Shown one piece after another: positions 9,125 through 18,900 of a stretch of 64,000 bases of DNA. The translations under genes and the position numbers were made by a program. Source of the stretch: Belliella alkalica (GTDB taxonomy: Bacteria; Bacteroidota; Bacteroidia; Cytophagales; Cyclobacteriaceae); NCBI RefSeq assembly GCF_022549785.1, contig NZ_JAKZGO010000001.1:268100-332099 (forward strand). The letters run 5' to 3'. Below the pieces are notes generated by a model, which was not told the origin of the DNA, ran no database searches, and saw only the letters and a list, made by a program, of their open reading frames with translations. Within the stretch, counting starts at the first letter, position 1, and each line of letters opens with the position of its first letter.

Positions 9125-11524
9125 TCAAAGTAGTTTAAATTGTTTGTACCACGGAATTTTTTCTTCAGCACTATATCCATAGCCGTATGCATAACCATAG
9201 CCTGATTGGGCGTCCACGTCATTGAGTATTGCATAGAGTTTACTTACAACTGATTTTTCAATTAAACTATTGGCCATTTGAATATTAGCAATTGGAGAAA
9301 ACCCTTGTCTGAAAAGAAAGAAGTTTACATCTGCATATTTGAAAAGCTCTCGAGTTTCCGATACCATCCCAACGGGAGGGCAATCCATAATCACTATATC
9401 ATAGGCTTCTTTTATTTCTTGCATTATTTGAGTAAACTTTTTTTGTTGAAGTAATTCAGAAGGGTTTGGAGGAATTGGACCAGAAAGTATTACATCTAGA
9501 TTCTCATAGTCCGTTTTGTTGATTACGGATTGCCATGTGGTATCTGTACTCAAGCAAGTACTGATTCCAGTTGTATTTTCCAAATTAAACAGCTGTGCTA
9601 TCTTAGGCTTTCTAAGATCAAGACCAAGAAGTAAAGTTTTTTTACCTATAAGAGAATACACTCCAGCAAGGTTAGCGGCACAAAAAGTTTTGCCTTCACC
9701 AGAAATAGCTGATGTAAACAAAAGTGTAATCTTTTCCTTATTGGGGGCAAGAAAGTTCACATCAGATCTTAGACTCCTAAAACTTTCTGTAAAGCTTGAC
9801 ATAGGATGGTGTAATACAGATAGAGCATCCTGAGCAGTTTCCCTTCCGATATGACCGATAAAAGGTATACTTAGCTTTTCCTCCAATAATTTCGGATTTT
9901 CAATCTTATCATTAAGAAATACCTTAAGGAATATAAGTAAAATGGGGATGGTCAAACCTAAAGAAAAACCCAAAGCCATATTTCTGGAATGGTTAGGAGA
10001 AACAATACCTGATTCAGCTTTTGCATAATCTAGAATAGAATGCTTTGAAATATTTGAGGCCCTTGTAATTTCTGCTTCTGCCCTTTTTTCTAGTAAATAG
10101 ATATAGATGTTTTCGTTAATAGTAAATTGTCTTTGTATACCAAGCAATCTTCTTTCTGTTTCAGGCAGCATGTTTACTTCCTTTTCAACAAGTTCAATAC
10201 GCCGATTCAAATCAGCAGTCAAAATCCGATTATTTTCAATAGCTGACTTTAAGTTTTCTTTTAATGCCTTTTTGGTATTCTCCAGTTGGCTTTTAATATC
10301 TCTAACAGCAGGAGTTTGCTCATAATAATTGTCAGAAAGTAATAGTAAATCGGCTTGAAGTGCTGTCAAATTAACTACAAGGTTGTTTAACAAAGGATCT
10401 GAAATCCCAATGATCGAAGGTGCTATAATTTCACCTATTTGATCATTTTCTACATAGTTGAAAAGCGTTTGATAATAATTCAGTGCTATTTCTGTTTCCG
10501 ACTTTCTAAAAGCCATATCCTGCAAGCGGTCAAATATTTTTGAGCCCTCTTCAGAAAGGTTGAATATCCTATTCTCAGAGCGGTATCGTTCTAGTCTGTT
10601 TTCAAAAAAAGTTAATGAATCCGTGATACCAGAAAGTTGGCTTTCAATAAATTTAATTGTGTTCTCAGCAGCTCTGTTTTTATTTTTAAGTTCTCGATCA
10701 ATATAAGATGTCATAAGCTGATTCAAGTAATCTTTCCCCAACTCAATTACGGGAGTTTGAATACTTATCCTAAGTATGGATGCTTGTTTATTGATAGGAG
10801 CTATACTTACTGCTTTTTCATACCTCGAAGCAACAGTAGCGTTACTATTTAAATAAAAGTAAATAACACTACCTATTACTCCTGATTGATTATTGATTTT
10901 GAATTTAAAAAAATCTCCTTCTATTTCCTCACCAAAGTTATAAATATCATTTAGCAGACTAAGCTGCTTTGAACTTTCTTTTGAATTGTTTACATCGGGA
11001 TTGAAAACTAAGAAGTTGCCTTCTTCGATATTGATTCGGTATTGATTTTTACCAACAACAGTAACCTTTAATTTCCCACCCAACAATTGAGGATGAGTCC
11101 AATCAACATCTACTTCTATTGGTTTATCATTGCCATAAAGTTGTGTCTTCTTTACTATACCCTCTGAAAAATAAGAAACATTTAAATTAAGGTTAGAAAC
11201 TGTTTGCTCAGCTAAAGCATAAGATTTAAGTATACCAATTTCATTTTCCAAATTAGACTTACTCTGTAGTAAACCCGATGCCTCAAACAAATCAAGGCCA
11301 AGGGAAGGTTGGTCATCAGTGACAATAACAGTAGAAGACACCCGGTAAATGGGTGTACTCCACCTATTTATTAAAAAAGCAATAGCTACACATACACATA
11401 TTGAAATCAAAATGTAAGGCCATTTTCTTAAGCTGTAATGAAGGATTGCCTTGATATCTGCATCATCCTCCTTAGTAGATTGATTCGTTGAGTTTTGATT
11501 TGGTGATTGATTCAAATATTGCAT
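9125..11524 (-). CDS. Polysaccharide co-polymerase / tyrosine autokinase (Wzc-like BY-kinase)
   Basis: Inner-membrane protein of 799 residues that controls chain length and export of capsule or exopolysaccharide. Order of parts: N-terminal cytoplasmic tail, first membrane helix about 35-52, periplasmic Wzz region with long coiled-coil stretch about 270-470, second membrane helix near 510-530, then a bacterial tyrosine kinase domain. Walker A is S-G-E-G-K-T (K612), the A' motif is L-L-L-G-L-D-L-R-K-P, and Walker B is I-V-I-M-D-C-P-P. The C terminus has a tyrosine cluster (Y776, 778, 780, 782, 784 and 793), the autophosphorylated tail of this family. The wza-like gene ends 6 bases upstream, the normal partner order in Bacteroidota exopolysaccharide loci. 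Confidence 0.9.
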   Translation of the reverse strand: MQYLNQSPNQNSTNQSTKEDDADIKAILHYSLRKWPYILISICVCVAIAFLINRWSTPIYRVSSTVIVTDDQPSLGLDLFEASGLLQSKSNLENEIGILKSYALAEQTVSNLNLNVSYFSEGIVKKTQLYGNDKPIEVDVDWTHPQLLGGKLKVTVVGKNQYRINIEEGNFLVFNPDVNNSKESSKQLSLLNDIYNFGEEIEGDFFKFKINNQSGVIGSVIYFYLNSNATVASRYEKAVSIAPINKQASILRISIQTPVIELGKDYLNQLMTSYIDRELKNKNRAAENTIKFIESQLSGITDSLTFFENRLERYRSENRIFNLSEEGSKIFDRLQDMAFRKSETEIALNYYQTLFNYVENDQIGEIIAPSIIGISDPLLNNLVVNLTALQADLLLLSDNYYEQTPAVRDIKSQLENTKKALKENLKSAIENNRILTADLNRRIELVEKEVNMLPETERRLLGIQRQFTINENIYIYLLEKRAEAEITRASNISKHSILDYAKAESGIVSPNHSRNMALGFSLGLTIPILLIFLKVFLNDKIENPKLLEEKLSIPFIGHIGRETAQDALSVLHHPMSSFTESFRSLRSDVNFLAPNKEKITLLFTSAISGEGKTFCAANLAGVYSLIGKKTLLLGLDLRKPKIAQLFNLENTTGISTCLSTDTTWQSVINKTDYENLDVILSGPIPPNPSELLQQKKFTQIMQEIKEAYDIVIMDCPPVGMVSETRELFKYADVNFFLFRQGFSPIANIQMANSLIEKSVVSKLYAILNDVDAQSGYGYAYGYGYSAEEKIPWYKQFKLL

Positions 11525-11530
11525 AAAATC

Positions 11531-12334
11531 TTATCGGGTAACGAGATTTATAATAAGTACTAGGGCAGAAATAGAGGAGATAAATAGAGAAAGCGATTGT
11601 GATGCATTCTCTCCTGCACCAAGCTCTCTTGTTTTCATAGGTTCGGCATATATCATATCATTAGGCTGAATAAAATAATAAGGAGATTTAATGATGTTTC
11701 TATCATTAAGGTTGATCCTATGAATTTTCGACCCTTCTGGGTATTGGCGAATTAAGAGGATATCATCTCTTTGTGCTAAAGTGGTTAGATCTCCAGACTG
11801 GGCAATAGCTTCAAAAATGGTCATCCTTTCTTGAAGAACTACATATTTCCCTGGTCTTCTAAACTCACCTAGTGTTGCAAATCTTATCCCACCTAGCTTA
11901 ACCTTGACATAGAGTTCATTTTTTACATATTCTTTAATTTTTACTTCAATTTTCAGTCTTGCTTCTTCAATTGTAAGTTGCATAACATTTACTTCATCAA
12001 TTAATGGTAAACGGATGTTTCCATTCTTATCTACAGTATAGCCAGTCATATAGTAAATATCACCACCAGCTTGGCCCATCATTCTATTATTATTCATTTG
12101 ATTTGATTGTGGACTAAATCCATTCTCTTTCATATCAGCAGAAGTTGTCAATTGTACATCTATAATATCGTTGTATTGCAGTCTATATTCCATAATTTCG
12201 TAAGGAATTAGCTCGCCATCAGCAATGCGGTTATTGGCATCTAAATTCTGAAGTAAAATGATTTTTTTGTTGGGAACGCAGGATACGGAAAAAATTAAAA
12301 AGGATAGAAGTAATAGGGAAATCGATTTAATCAT
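11531..12334 (-). CDS. Polysaccharide export lipoprotein (Wza/GumB-like)
   Basis: Outer-membrane export protein of 267 residues. A lipoprotein signal ends at C19 (F-S-V-S-C). It is followed by a polysaccharide-export (Poly_export) domain about 50-145 and an SLBB-like domain about 148-230; a short hydrophobic segment lies at the C terminus (about 245-264), as is common for Bacteroidota Wza-like proteins. ATG 12332-12334 is used; the in-frame TTG just upstream adds one residue. It is the first gene of the minus-strand run and is tightly linked to the tyrosine kinase gene. It should form the outer-membrane channel through which the glycan leaves. There is an insertion rich in Asn, Gln and Met near residues 75-90. 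Confidence 0.87.
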   Translation of the reverse strand: MIKSISLLLLSFLIFSVSCVPNKKIILLQNLDANNRIADGELIPYEIMEYRLQYNDIIDVQLTTSADMKENGFSPQSNQMNNNRMMGQAGGDIYYMTGYTVDKNGNIRLPLIDEVNVMQLTIEEARLKIEVKIKEYVKNELYVKVKLGGIRFATLGEFRRPGKYVVLQERMTIFEAIAQSGDLTTLAQRDDILLIRQYPEGSKIHRINLNDRNIIKSPYYFIQPNDMIYAEPMKTRELGAGENASQSLSLFISSISALVLIINLVTR

Positions 12335-12917
12335 CAAAATTTATTTTTTATGTAAAGTTAAATTGGAAAGCTTATTTTAGAAGTGATACACCTGAATAGC
12401 ATCGACGGACTTACTTTCTAATACATTTATAAAGATGTTTTTATGAAGAAGCGTACCGAAACACTTTTCTTAATTCGAAACCTATTGAATTAAGAGACCA
12501 AACCCTTTCCGAATTGCAAAGAAAGTAAGTTTTGAACGAGAAAAATTTTTAAAACGATGTTAGATAACAAAGTGATTAATTATGTAAATGATACCCCAAC
12601 TATTTGGAATGCTAAGAAATACTTGACCATGTCATTTCAATTATGCGAAGTCTTACTAGACTTTCTTTTTGCTCTTGCTGCCATAAAAAATCCATAAAAT
12701 CACGCACGATAAGGATACAATGAAAAATGATTGGGCAACAAAAGGTAAGATCAAATTAGGTATCCCCAAGATTATTTGTAATTAAATTTCATTCTGCTGT
12801 CATTACGGATAATAATAAAAGTTATTTATCCAATTTCCTTCAATTGAATAGTGCAAATGCTTATAAATGTTCATACTAAATTACCAAAATGCATTTTTTC
12901 AAATGGTGTTTATTTAG

Positions 12918-12940
12918 AAAGGGTGCAAACAAGCACCCTT
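12918..12940 (+). terminator. Orphan terminator-like hairpin
   Basis: The arms AAGGGTGC (12919-12926) and GCACCCTT (12933-12940) form an 8-bp GC-rich stem with a six-base loop, followed on the plus strand by CTTTCTTT. That is a plausible intrinsic terminator for a plus-strand transcript. No plus-strand gene lies upstream, so it may end a small RNA or antisense transcript, or it may be a relic. On the minus strand the following bases are not T-rich. Confidence 0.4.
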
Positions 12941-13102
12941 CTTTCTTTATGCATCTTTAGATATATAACAGCTATCATAAAATTAGATTCTTAAGATAGT
13001 GTAAATACTTTATTTGGTGAACTGTAGATCATTTTGATAAACAACATATCAGATGTCGGGCTATTATTCCCAATGAAATGTATTTATTATTTAATAACAA
13101 TT

Positions 13103-13278
13103 ATGAAAAGTTTTATCAAGCCTATCCTTATCAATCCTGATCTTTTAATAAGTCTGGTAGTTTTTGTTCCTTTTTTTTACTCGTGAACAAGCCGTTATTC
13201 TTGATTGCAACTTATGTTACCACAATTTTGATATTGGGGTCATTAACATTTATAATTATTGCTAAAATAGAACAATAG
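13103..13278 (+). pseudogene. Small two-helix membrane peptide, frame broken at a T8 run
   Basis: From ATG 13103 a frame runs 27 codons through one hydrophobic helix and stops at TGA 13184-13186. A second frame entering at the T-run 13171-13178 continues from about 13177 through a second hydrophobic helix to TAG 13276-13278. Adding one T to the run (or a -1 slip there) joins them into a 58-residue protein with two membrane helices and a charged tail. It resembles no family I know. It may be a decayed gene, a phase-variable or slippage-expressed peptide, or chance in AT-rich DNA. Confidence 0.3.
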
Positions 13279-13564
13279 TTTTCGATCTTCAACGATATAT
13301 GGCTTACAAACCTCATACTTTTTTTAGGGGGTGGTAATTAGCTAAATGTGAATCTTCCTTCAAACCAACAACTCAAATCCGGTGCTATGCGCAAGTCTAT
13401 TATAATGATTGGCAATACTACTTATCAACAATCAAGTAAGATCATCTATAAAGGATAAAAATGTCATTAGTCTGAAACTATGGCCACTTTCATCAAGATT
13501 CTGATTTTTACAAAAATGAATTGCAGCCTACAGGTTTTTGAATAAGAACATCCTCAGTGAATAA

Positions 13565-14668
13565 TTAGGAACCTTCATGCCAAGTGGTTTTTAACTTATC
13601 CTTCAAGCTGTAGTACTCTATATTCAGTCTTGAAATAAATTCGTCCAAGTTAGTTGTTTCATCATATAATATATCGCACAATTCTCTCTTCTCGCTATTT
13701 GAAATTTCTGGAGACTTTAGAATGGTAACTATTCCAAGCATATTGGCAATTGGTTTTCTTATAACATGAGAAATATCAAAAAGCATTTTTTCTAGAGTGT
13801 TTAAATGAATTTTTTTCTGAGTTATCTCTTGAATATTCCCATACCATACAACTTCTTCTCTAGATCGTCTTTCAGGATTTGCTTTAATCCAACACCATTT
13901 TTCAGTTTTATCGTCTAAAATGACCTTAAATTCAAATTCTACCTGATCTAAGGTGTTGTAAGAATGTTTAAAAAGATCATAAAGTACATTCCCTCCTTCT
14001 ATATAATTCAATATTATTCTTGGTTCCTTTTTTAGATCTTCAGGACAAAGACATGGAATAATTCTCCGTATTCCTTGACTTATAAAAACAAATTTCAAAT
14101 CTCCATCACCATTAAATGATAACTTAAATATTGCTCCTGGGGCAAGATCTGTTAATTTTTTTAATCTCTCAGCGCTAAACTCGATCTCCTTGTTTTTTTG
14201 AAGCATTTGCTTTCTTGTTTCTATATAGTTCATGACTTTTTTCGAAATCAAATCTAATGCATGATATTTGCTCTCGTCATAAACACGCTTTTTGTAATCA
14301 ACTACGCAAACCGTCCCAAGCACATTTCCTATTGCAGATACAAGTGGAGCACTAGCATAAAACTTAATTCCTCCATCGCAGGTAACTCTTGGATTATCTT
14401 TGACTCTACTGTCTAACTCAGGATTTTCAATGATCAAAATATCATTAGGTTTGCCAAGGGTATATTGACAGAATGTTTCTTCAATTTTATTCTCGTCTGA
14501 TTCAATACCAATTTTTGCCTTAAACCATTGCCTTTTATCGTCAATAAAAGAAATAAGAGAAACAGGAGTATCAAATATTGCACTTGCAATTTGCGCCAAA
14601 TCATCCAATTCTTCTTCGGGCTCTGTATCTAAAATAGAATATGTTTTTAAATCTTCTAACCTGCTCAT
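13565..14668 (-). CDS. GAF-PAS sensor protein ending in an H-box helix, no ATPase domain
   Basis: Cytoplasmic protein of 367 residues. An N-terminal GAF domain (about 1-150) opens with the R-L-x-x-L-x-x-Y-x-I-L-D-T-E-P-E pattern seen in many GAF-containing kinases. A PAS domain follows (about 170-285). The last 67 residues contain a histidine-kinase-like dimerisation helix with H301 in S-H-V-I-R-K-P-I-A-N-M-L-G. The protein stops about 65 residues after that histidine, so the HATPase_c domain is absent and it cannot autophosphorylate as a normal kinase. Possible roles are a phosphotransfer partner, an inhibitor of a kinase, or a ligand-sensing dimer. A second protein with the same ending is encoded at 22578-23951. 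No response regulator is adjacent. The domain call is solid; the function is unknown. Confidence 0.75.
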   Translation of the reverse strand: MSRLEDLKTYSILDTEPEEELDDLAQIASAIFDTPVSLISFIDDKRQWFKAKIGIESDENKIEETFCQYTLGKPNDILIIENPELDSRVKDNPRVTCDGGIKFYASAPLVSAIGNVLGTVCVVDYKKRVYDESKYHALDLISKKVMNYIETRKQMLQKNKEIEFSAERLKKLTDLAPGAIFKLSFNGDGDLKFVFISQGIRRIIPCLCPEDLKKEPRIILNYIEGGNVLYDLFKHSYNTLDQVEFEFKVILDDKTEKWCWIKANPERRSREEVVWYGNIQEITQKKIHLNTLEKMLFDISHVIRKPIANMLGIVTILKSPEISNSEKRELCDILYDETTNLDEFISRLNIEYYSLKDKLKTTWHEGS

Positions 14669-15166
14669 TTTCTTCGATTTTATTTGACAATCAGTATATC
14701 ACGATAAACATCAACAGCCAATTAAATAGTGCATATATATAAGTTCTTTCCTGAATTGAACACCCTTAAGTAGCTTACACGTCGATTATCCATTGTTTGC
14801 TATTTTCATAATTATAGTCAATTTACATGTTGGTCTCATTTTAGATAACTATTTCTTATGCATATCGCAAGTAATACCAGTATCTAAAATTTTACCTATA
14901 TAATAAAGCGAATCGTCCACAATCCACAGTTAGCTACGCCTAGTCTACAGCTTTATGAAATTCATACAATATTATAGGTGACTATGGGTCAGAAAGACCA
15001 TTTATTCTTAATTTAAGAATAAATTATAAGTTTGAAAAGTTATAGTTCAATTTTCTTGGCACAAAAAAGTCTTTCTACTACTCTATAAAGATGAAAGTTC
15101 CTTTCTCTATACCATAATCGATTGTAATACCCGCAACTTGATGAAAACAATTTAGCGATCCATACT
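14669..15166. other. 0.5 kb intergenic region
   Basis: AT-rich, no coding frame worth calling. It carries the promoter side of the GAF-PAS gene and the 3' side of the TetR gene, both on the minus strand. The only clear structures are a small hairpin at 14987-14999 (GGTC-AGAAA-GACC) and the adjacent AT-rich perfect inverted repeat at 15001-15023. Confidence 0.45.
15001..15023. repeat. AT-rich perfect inverted repeat
   Basis: Ten-base arms TTTATTCTTA and TAAGAATAAA with a three-base centre. It is 144 bases past the end of the TetR gene on the minus strand. It could be a weak bidirectional terminator or an operator; the low GC of the stem makes either uncertain. Confidence 0.3.
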
Positions 15167-15766
15167 TCATTTTTTCAATCCCAACATTTCCAAAGACAAT
15201 AACTTACTTTGTTTAAGGTGTTCGTCTTGCTCCTTTTGAGTACTTAGCATATTGATAAAAAAATATGTCCCATCAAGTAGAAAAAAAATCCTGTTTGCTG
15301 TTTCATTTGGGTTTTTGCAATTGATCGCACCTGTATTATCGCAGTCTTTGAGAAGGCTACTAAACTTGACCCTTAATTCCTTATGGATTTTGCTGAACTT
15401 TTCCCTAAATGCAGGCTCTCTAAATACCATTGCATAAGCACTGTAATAAACACCATCGTCGAAAAGGTCATTCCAATCTTTTGAAAACATACTATTGATC
15501 AAGGAAACTAGCATGTCTAAAGGATCCTCATTGGTCAAATACGCCTTTTCAAAGATTTTGAGATAAAGCTCTAGACAATGGTCTATCAATGCAGTGATTA
15601 ACTCATCTTTGGTTTTATAGTAGTGTACTATCAAACTTGGCTGAATATTCAACGTTTTGGCAATTTTTGCAATCGATGTGCTTTCCAAACCTTCCTTTAT
15701 TGCTGTTTGATAAAAAGCCTCTACAATTTCCCGTTTTCTTATTTCTGTAATATTCGATAATCCCAT
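15167..15766 (-). CDS. TetR/AcrR-family transcriptional regulator
   Basis: A 199-residue protein with an N-terminal helix-turn-helix (about residues 10-55; the recognition region has S-I-A-K-I-A-K-T-L-N-I-Q-P-S-L-I-V-H-Y-Y-K-T-K-D-E-L) and a variable all-helical ligand/dimer domain. Start ATG at 15764-15766. It is divergent from the susC-like gene at 15950, and an 18-bp near-palindrome typical of a TetR operator sits between them at 15804-15821. It is therefore inferred to control itself and the susC-susD-phosphatase genes. The ligand is unknown. Confidence 0.88.
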   Translation of the reverse strand: MGLSNITEIRKREIVEAFYQTAIKEGLESTSIAKIAKTLNIQPSLIVHYYKTKDELITALIDHCLELYLKIFEKAYLTNEDPLDMLVSLINSMFSKDWNDLFDDGVYYSAYAMVFREPAFREKFSKIHKELRVKFSSLLKDCDNTGAINCKNPNETANRIFFLLDGTYFFINMLSTQKEQDEHLKQSKLLSLEMLGLKK

Positions 15767-15803
15767 GGCAGTAAAATAAGCAAAAAATAATCAAATTCTA
15801 TTT

Positions 15804-15821
15804 ATTGAACAACTGTTCAAT
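15804..15821. promoter_or_regulatory. Probable TetR operator ATTGAACA-AC-TGTTCAAT
   Basis: Perfect 8-base arms around a two-base centre, 38 bases before the TetR start codon and 129 bases before the susC start. The sequence is bracketed by two copies of TTTATTGAA (15801-15809 and 15821-15829). Dimeric TetR proteins usually bind such palindromes in their own divergent promoter region. Binding is inferred, not shown. Confidence 0.6.
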
Positions 15822-15949
15822 TTATTGAATTAACATTAAATTAATTGTCAGTTCATTTAATTAATAATCTCATAAACCCCACTTCCCTGTAAAGTAATAG
15901 TCCGAAGCTTAATTTGTAAAAGTATAAGAACTATTAATTATCAGGGCTA

Positions 15950-18900
15950 ATGAAAAATCTCTACAAGTGTTTATTCTTATTGACAATCGCGATGTTATCG
16001 GTATTGTCAAACCCTAGGCAGCTTTTTGCCCAGGACAAAATGGTGGCGGGAAGTGTCATCGATGATTTGGGAAACCCCATTCCTGGGGTGACCGTCTTAG
16101 TGAAAAATTCAAGCATTGGGGTTGTTACAGACATCGATGGGAAATTCAACATTTCCGTACCTGAGTCTTATGATGTCTTGAGGTTCTCTTACATTGGTTA
16201 TATTACAAAAGAAGAGAATATAGGAAATAGATCTGCATTTGATATCCAACTTTTCCCTGATGTTACGGATCTTGAAAGTATTGTTGTGACTGCCTTGGGC
16301 GTAGAAAAGAGTGTCAAGTCGCTTGGATATGCCGTTCAGGAAGTAGATGGCAATAAACTAAACAAAGCAAGAGAGCCAAACCTCATCAATTCTCTTACAG
16401 GGCAGGTTGCTGGTTTACAAATCAATAATTCCACTGCTCTATTTCAAGACCCTGCCATAAGGCTGAGAGGTGCTGTGCCGCTGATAGTAATAGATGGAAT
16501 TCCCAGTACTGACAATGATTTTTGGAAAATCAATGCTGACGATGTAGAAAGTATCAATGTTTTGAAAGGCGCCACTGCTTCTGCCTTGTATGGCGCCATT
16601 GGTAGAAATGGAGCCTTGATGATTACAACTAAAAGAGGGAAAAAAGGTACAACAGTAGAGGTAAACTCAAGTACCATGTTTCAACCAAGTTATCTTGTGA
16701 TTCCAGAAGTACAAACTACCTATGGGAATGGTGATAACGGCCAATATGCTTATGTAAATGGCTCTGGAAGTGGAACTGAAGGGTTTGGATGGATTTGGGG
16801 ACCAAGGATGGATGTGCCTGATCCAAATACAGAAAGCGGCTTTGTGGAAAGACCTCAATACAACAGTCCAATAGACCCTGTTACTGGAGAGAGAATCCCT
16901 ATTCCATTCATTTCAAGAGGAAGAAACAATATCGAAAATTTCTTTCAAAGGGGTTTGATTTCAACCAATAATATCAATGTAACATCTGGCAATGATCAAG
17001 GAAATTTTAGGTTATCTGCATCCCATGTTTACCAAAGGGGTCTGGTTCCAAACACTGATTTGAACAATAGTTCTTTCACTGTGGCCGGTGGATACAAATT
17101 GTCAGAAAAACTAAGTGCAGATGCTTCTTTGACCTACAATAGACAATACACTGAGAATTTTCCAGAGACACCTTATGGACCTGAAAATTACCTCTATAAC
17201 TTGGTATTGTGGACAGGTACTGATGTTGACGTGAGGGATTTGAGAGACTACTGGGTATCTGGACAGGAAGGATTCCAACAAAAACACTTCAACAACACCT
17301 ACTACAACAACCCATACTTCCAAGCTTATGAATACCTGAGGGGCTATCATAAAGACAACACTTTTGGACAAGTGAAATTGGATTATAAGGCAAATGAGGA
17401 TTTGACTTTTACCCTTAGGACCGGTATGAATGTTTACGCACTTGAGCGATCAGACAAAGAGCCCAAGAGCTATGTCAAGTATGGCAGAGTGTCTAGAGGT
17501 AATTTTTATATAAATAACTCTGCTCAAATAAATATGAACACTGATTTGATCATGAGCTACACAAAACAACTCGGTGAAAACTTTGCTATCAATACCAATG
17601 CAGGTGCTTCTAATAGGTTCATCAGGTTTAGAAGTGAAAGTCTGAATACCGATGGCTTGGCTATCCCAAATTTCTACAATGTTGCAAATTCAGAACAACC
17701 ATTGCAGGGAACCAATAGAATGACCCGAGAACAAATAAACTCTGTCTTTGGAACTGTTGACTTAGAGTTTATGAATGCTATTTTCCTTACTGTTACTGGA
17801 AGAAATGACTGGGTATCAACATTACCGGTAGACAACAACTCCTTCTTTTACCCTTCTGTAACACTTGCAGGTACGATCTCTGATTTTATCTCTTTCCCAA
17901 AAGCCATAGACTTTCTCAAAGTTAGAGGTGGCTGGTCACAGGTATCTGATGGCAGGATTTCATCAAACCCATACAGCCATATCCAAGCCTATAATCCAGG
18001 TATCAACTGGGGTGGTAGCCCTTCACTGGTATTTCCTGCAGCTTTGATCAATCCCGACGTAAAACCTGAGACTTCTGACAGTTTCGAGTTTGGATTGGAT
18101 TCTAGGTTTTTTGGAGGAAAGCTTGGACTGGATTTGACCTATTTTCAAATTAGGGATTTCAACAACTTGATCTCAGTTCCTGTGTCAGAAGCTTCAGGAT
18201 ATTCCACCAGATTAGAAAATGGTGCCGAATTCACCAGAAAGGGTTGGGAATTGATGCTCAATGCAAATCCTATAAGCAAAACAGATTTCAACTGGAATAT
18301 TGGCCTGAACTTAAGTACTTACAAGAGGGTGTTGACTGAAAGTTTTGATGGTTCTGATAGATTCGGAAACATACAAGTTGGTGAAAGAACAGATCAACTT
18401 TTTTCCAATAGCCAATATCAAAGAACCCCAGAGGGAAGATTGATTATCGGCCAAAATGGATTTCCAATCAGGGATCCTTACCAAAGGATGATGGGATTCC
18501 AAAACCCTGACTATCTCCTAGGAATCCAAAACACTTTTAACTACAAGCAATTTCAACTTGGATTTGGATTTGATGGCCGAATCGGTGGAACTATCTACTC
18601 TACTACCCATGAAAAAATGTGGTGGGGTGGCACACATCCCGGAACAGTAAACCAATTCCGTGATGATGCGAACAATGGCATCAGCAGCTATGTGGCTGAT
18701 GGGGTTGTCGTGACAGGAGGAAATGTAAGCTTTGATAGTTTTGGAAATATTCTGGAAGACACCAGAACTTACGCTGAAAACGAGCGAGCTGTAAATTACA
18801 TCGCTTGGAACAAGACAACACTAAATGCAGAGTATACACATTATTTTGATGCATCCTTTATCAAGCTTAGAGAGGTAAGTTTGACTTATCAGTTTCCAAA

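Larger units (their letters stand above)
12335..13564. other. 1.2 kb region without an intact gene
   Basis: Between the divergently oriented start of the wza-like gene and the 3' end of the GAF-PAS gene. It contains a 10-bp inverted repeat (ACTTACTTTC at 12409-12418 and its complement at 12521-12530), a strong terminator-like hairpin at 12918-12940 and a frameshifted small membrane ORF at 13103-13278. The promoter of the wza-wzc run must lie near 12340-12500, but I could not find a clear Bacteroidota -33/-7 pair. No transposase remnant was recognised. Confidence 0.5.

Noticed and set aside
12409..12530. 10-bp inverted repeat framing 122 bp, possible MITE
   Set aside because: No target-site duplication, arms are short, and no second copy is visible in the window.
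12629..12697. 22-residue hydrophobic ORF in the wza upstream region
   Set aside because: Too short and with no start-site or conservation evidence; expected by chance in AT-rich DNA.
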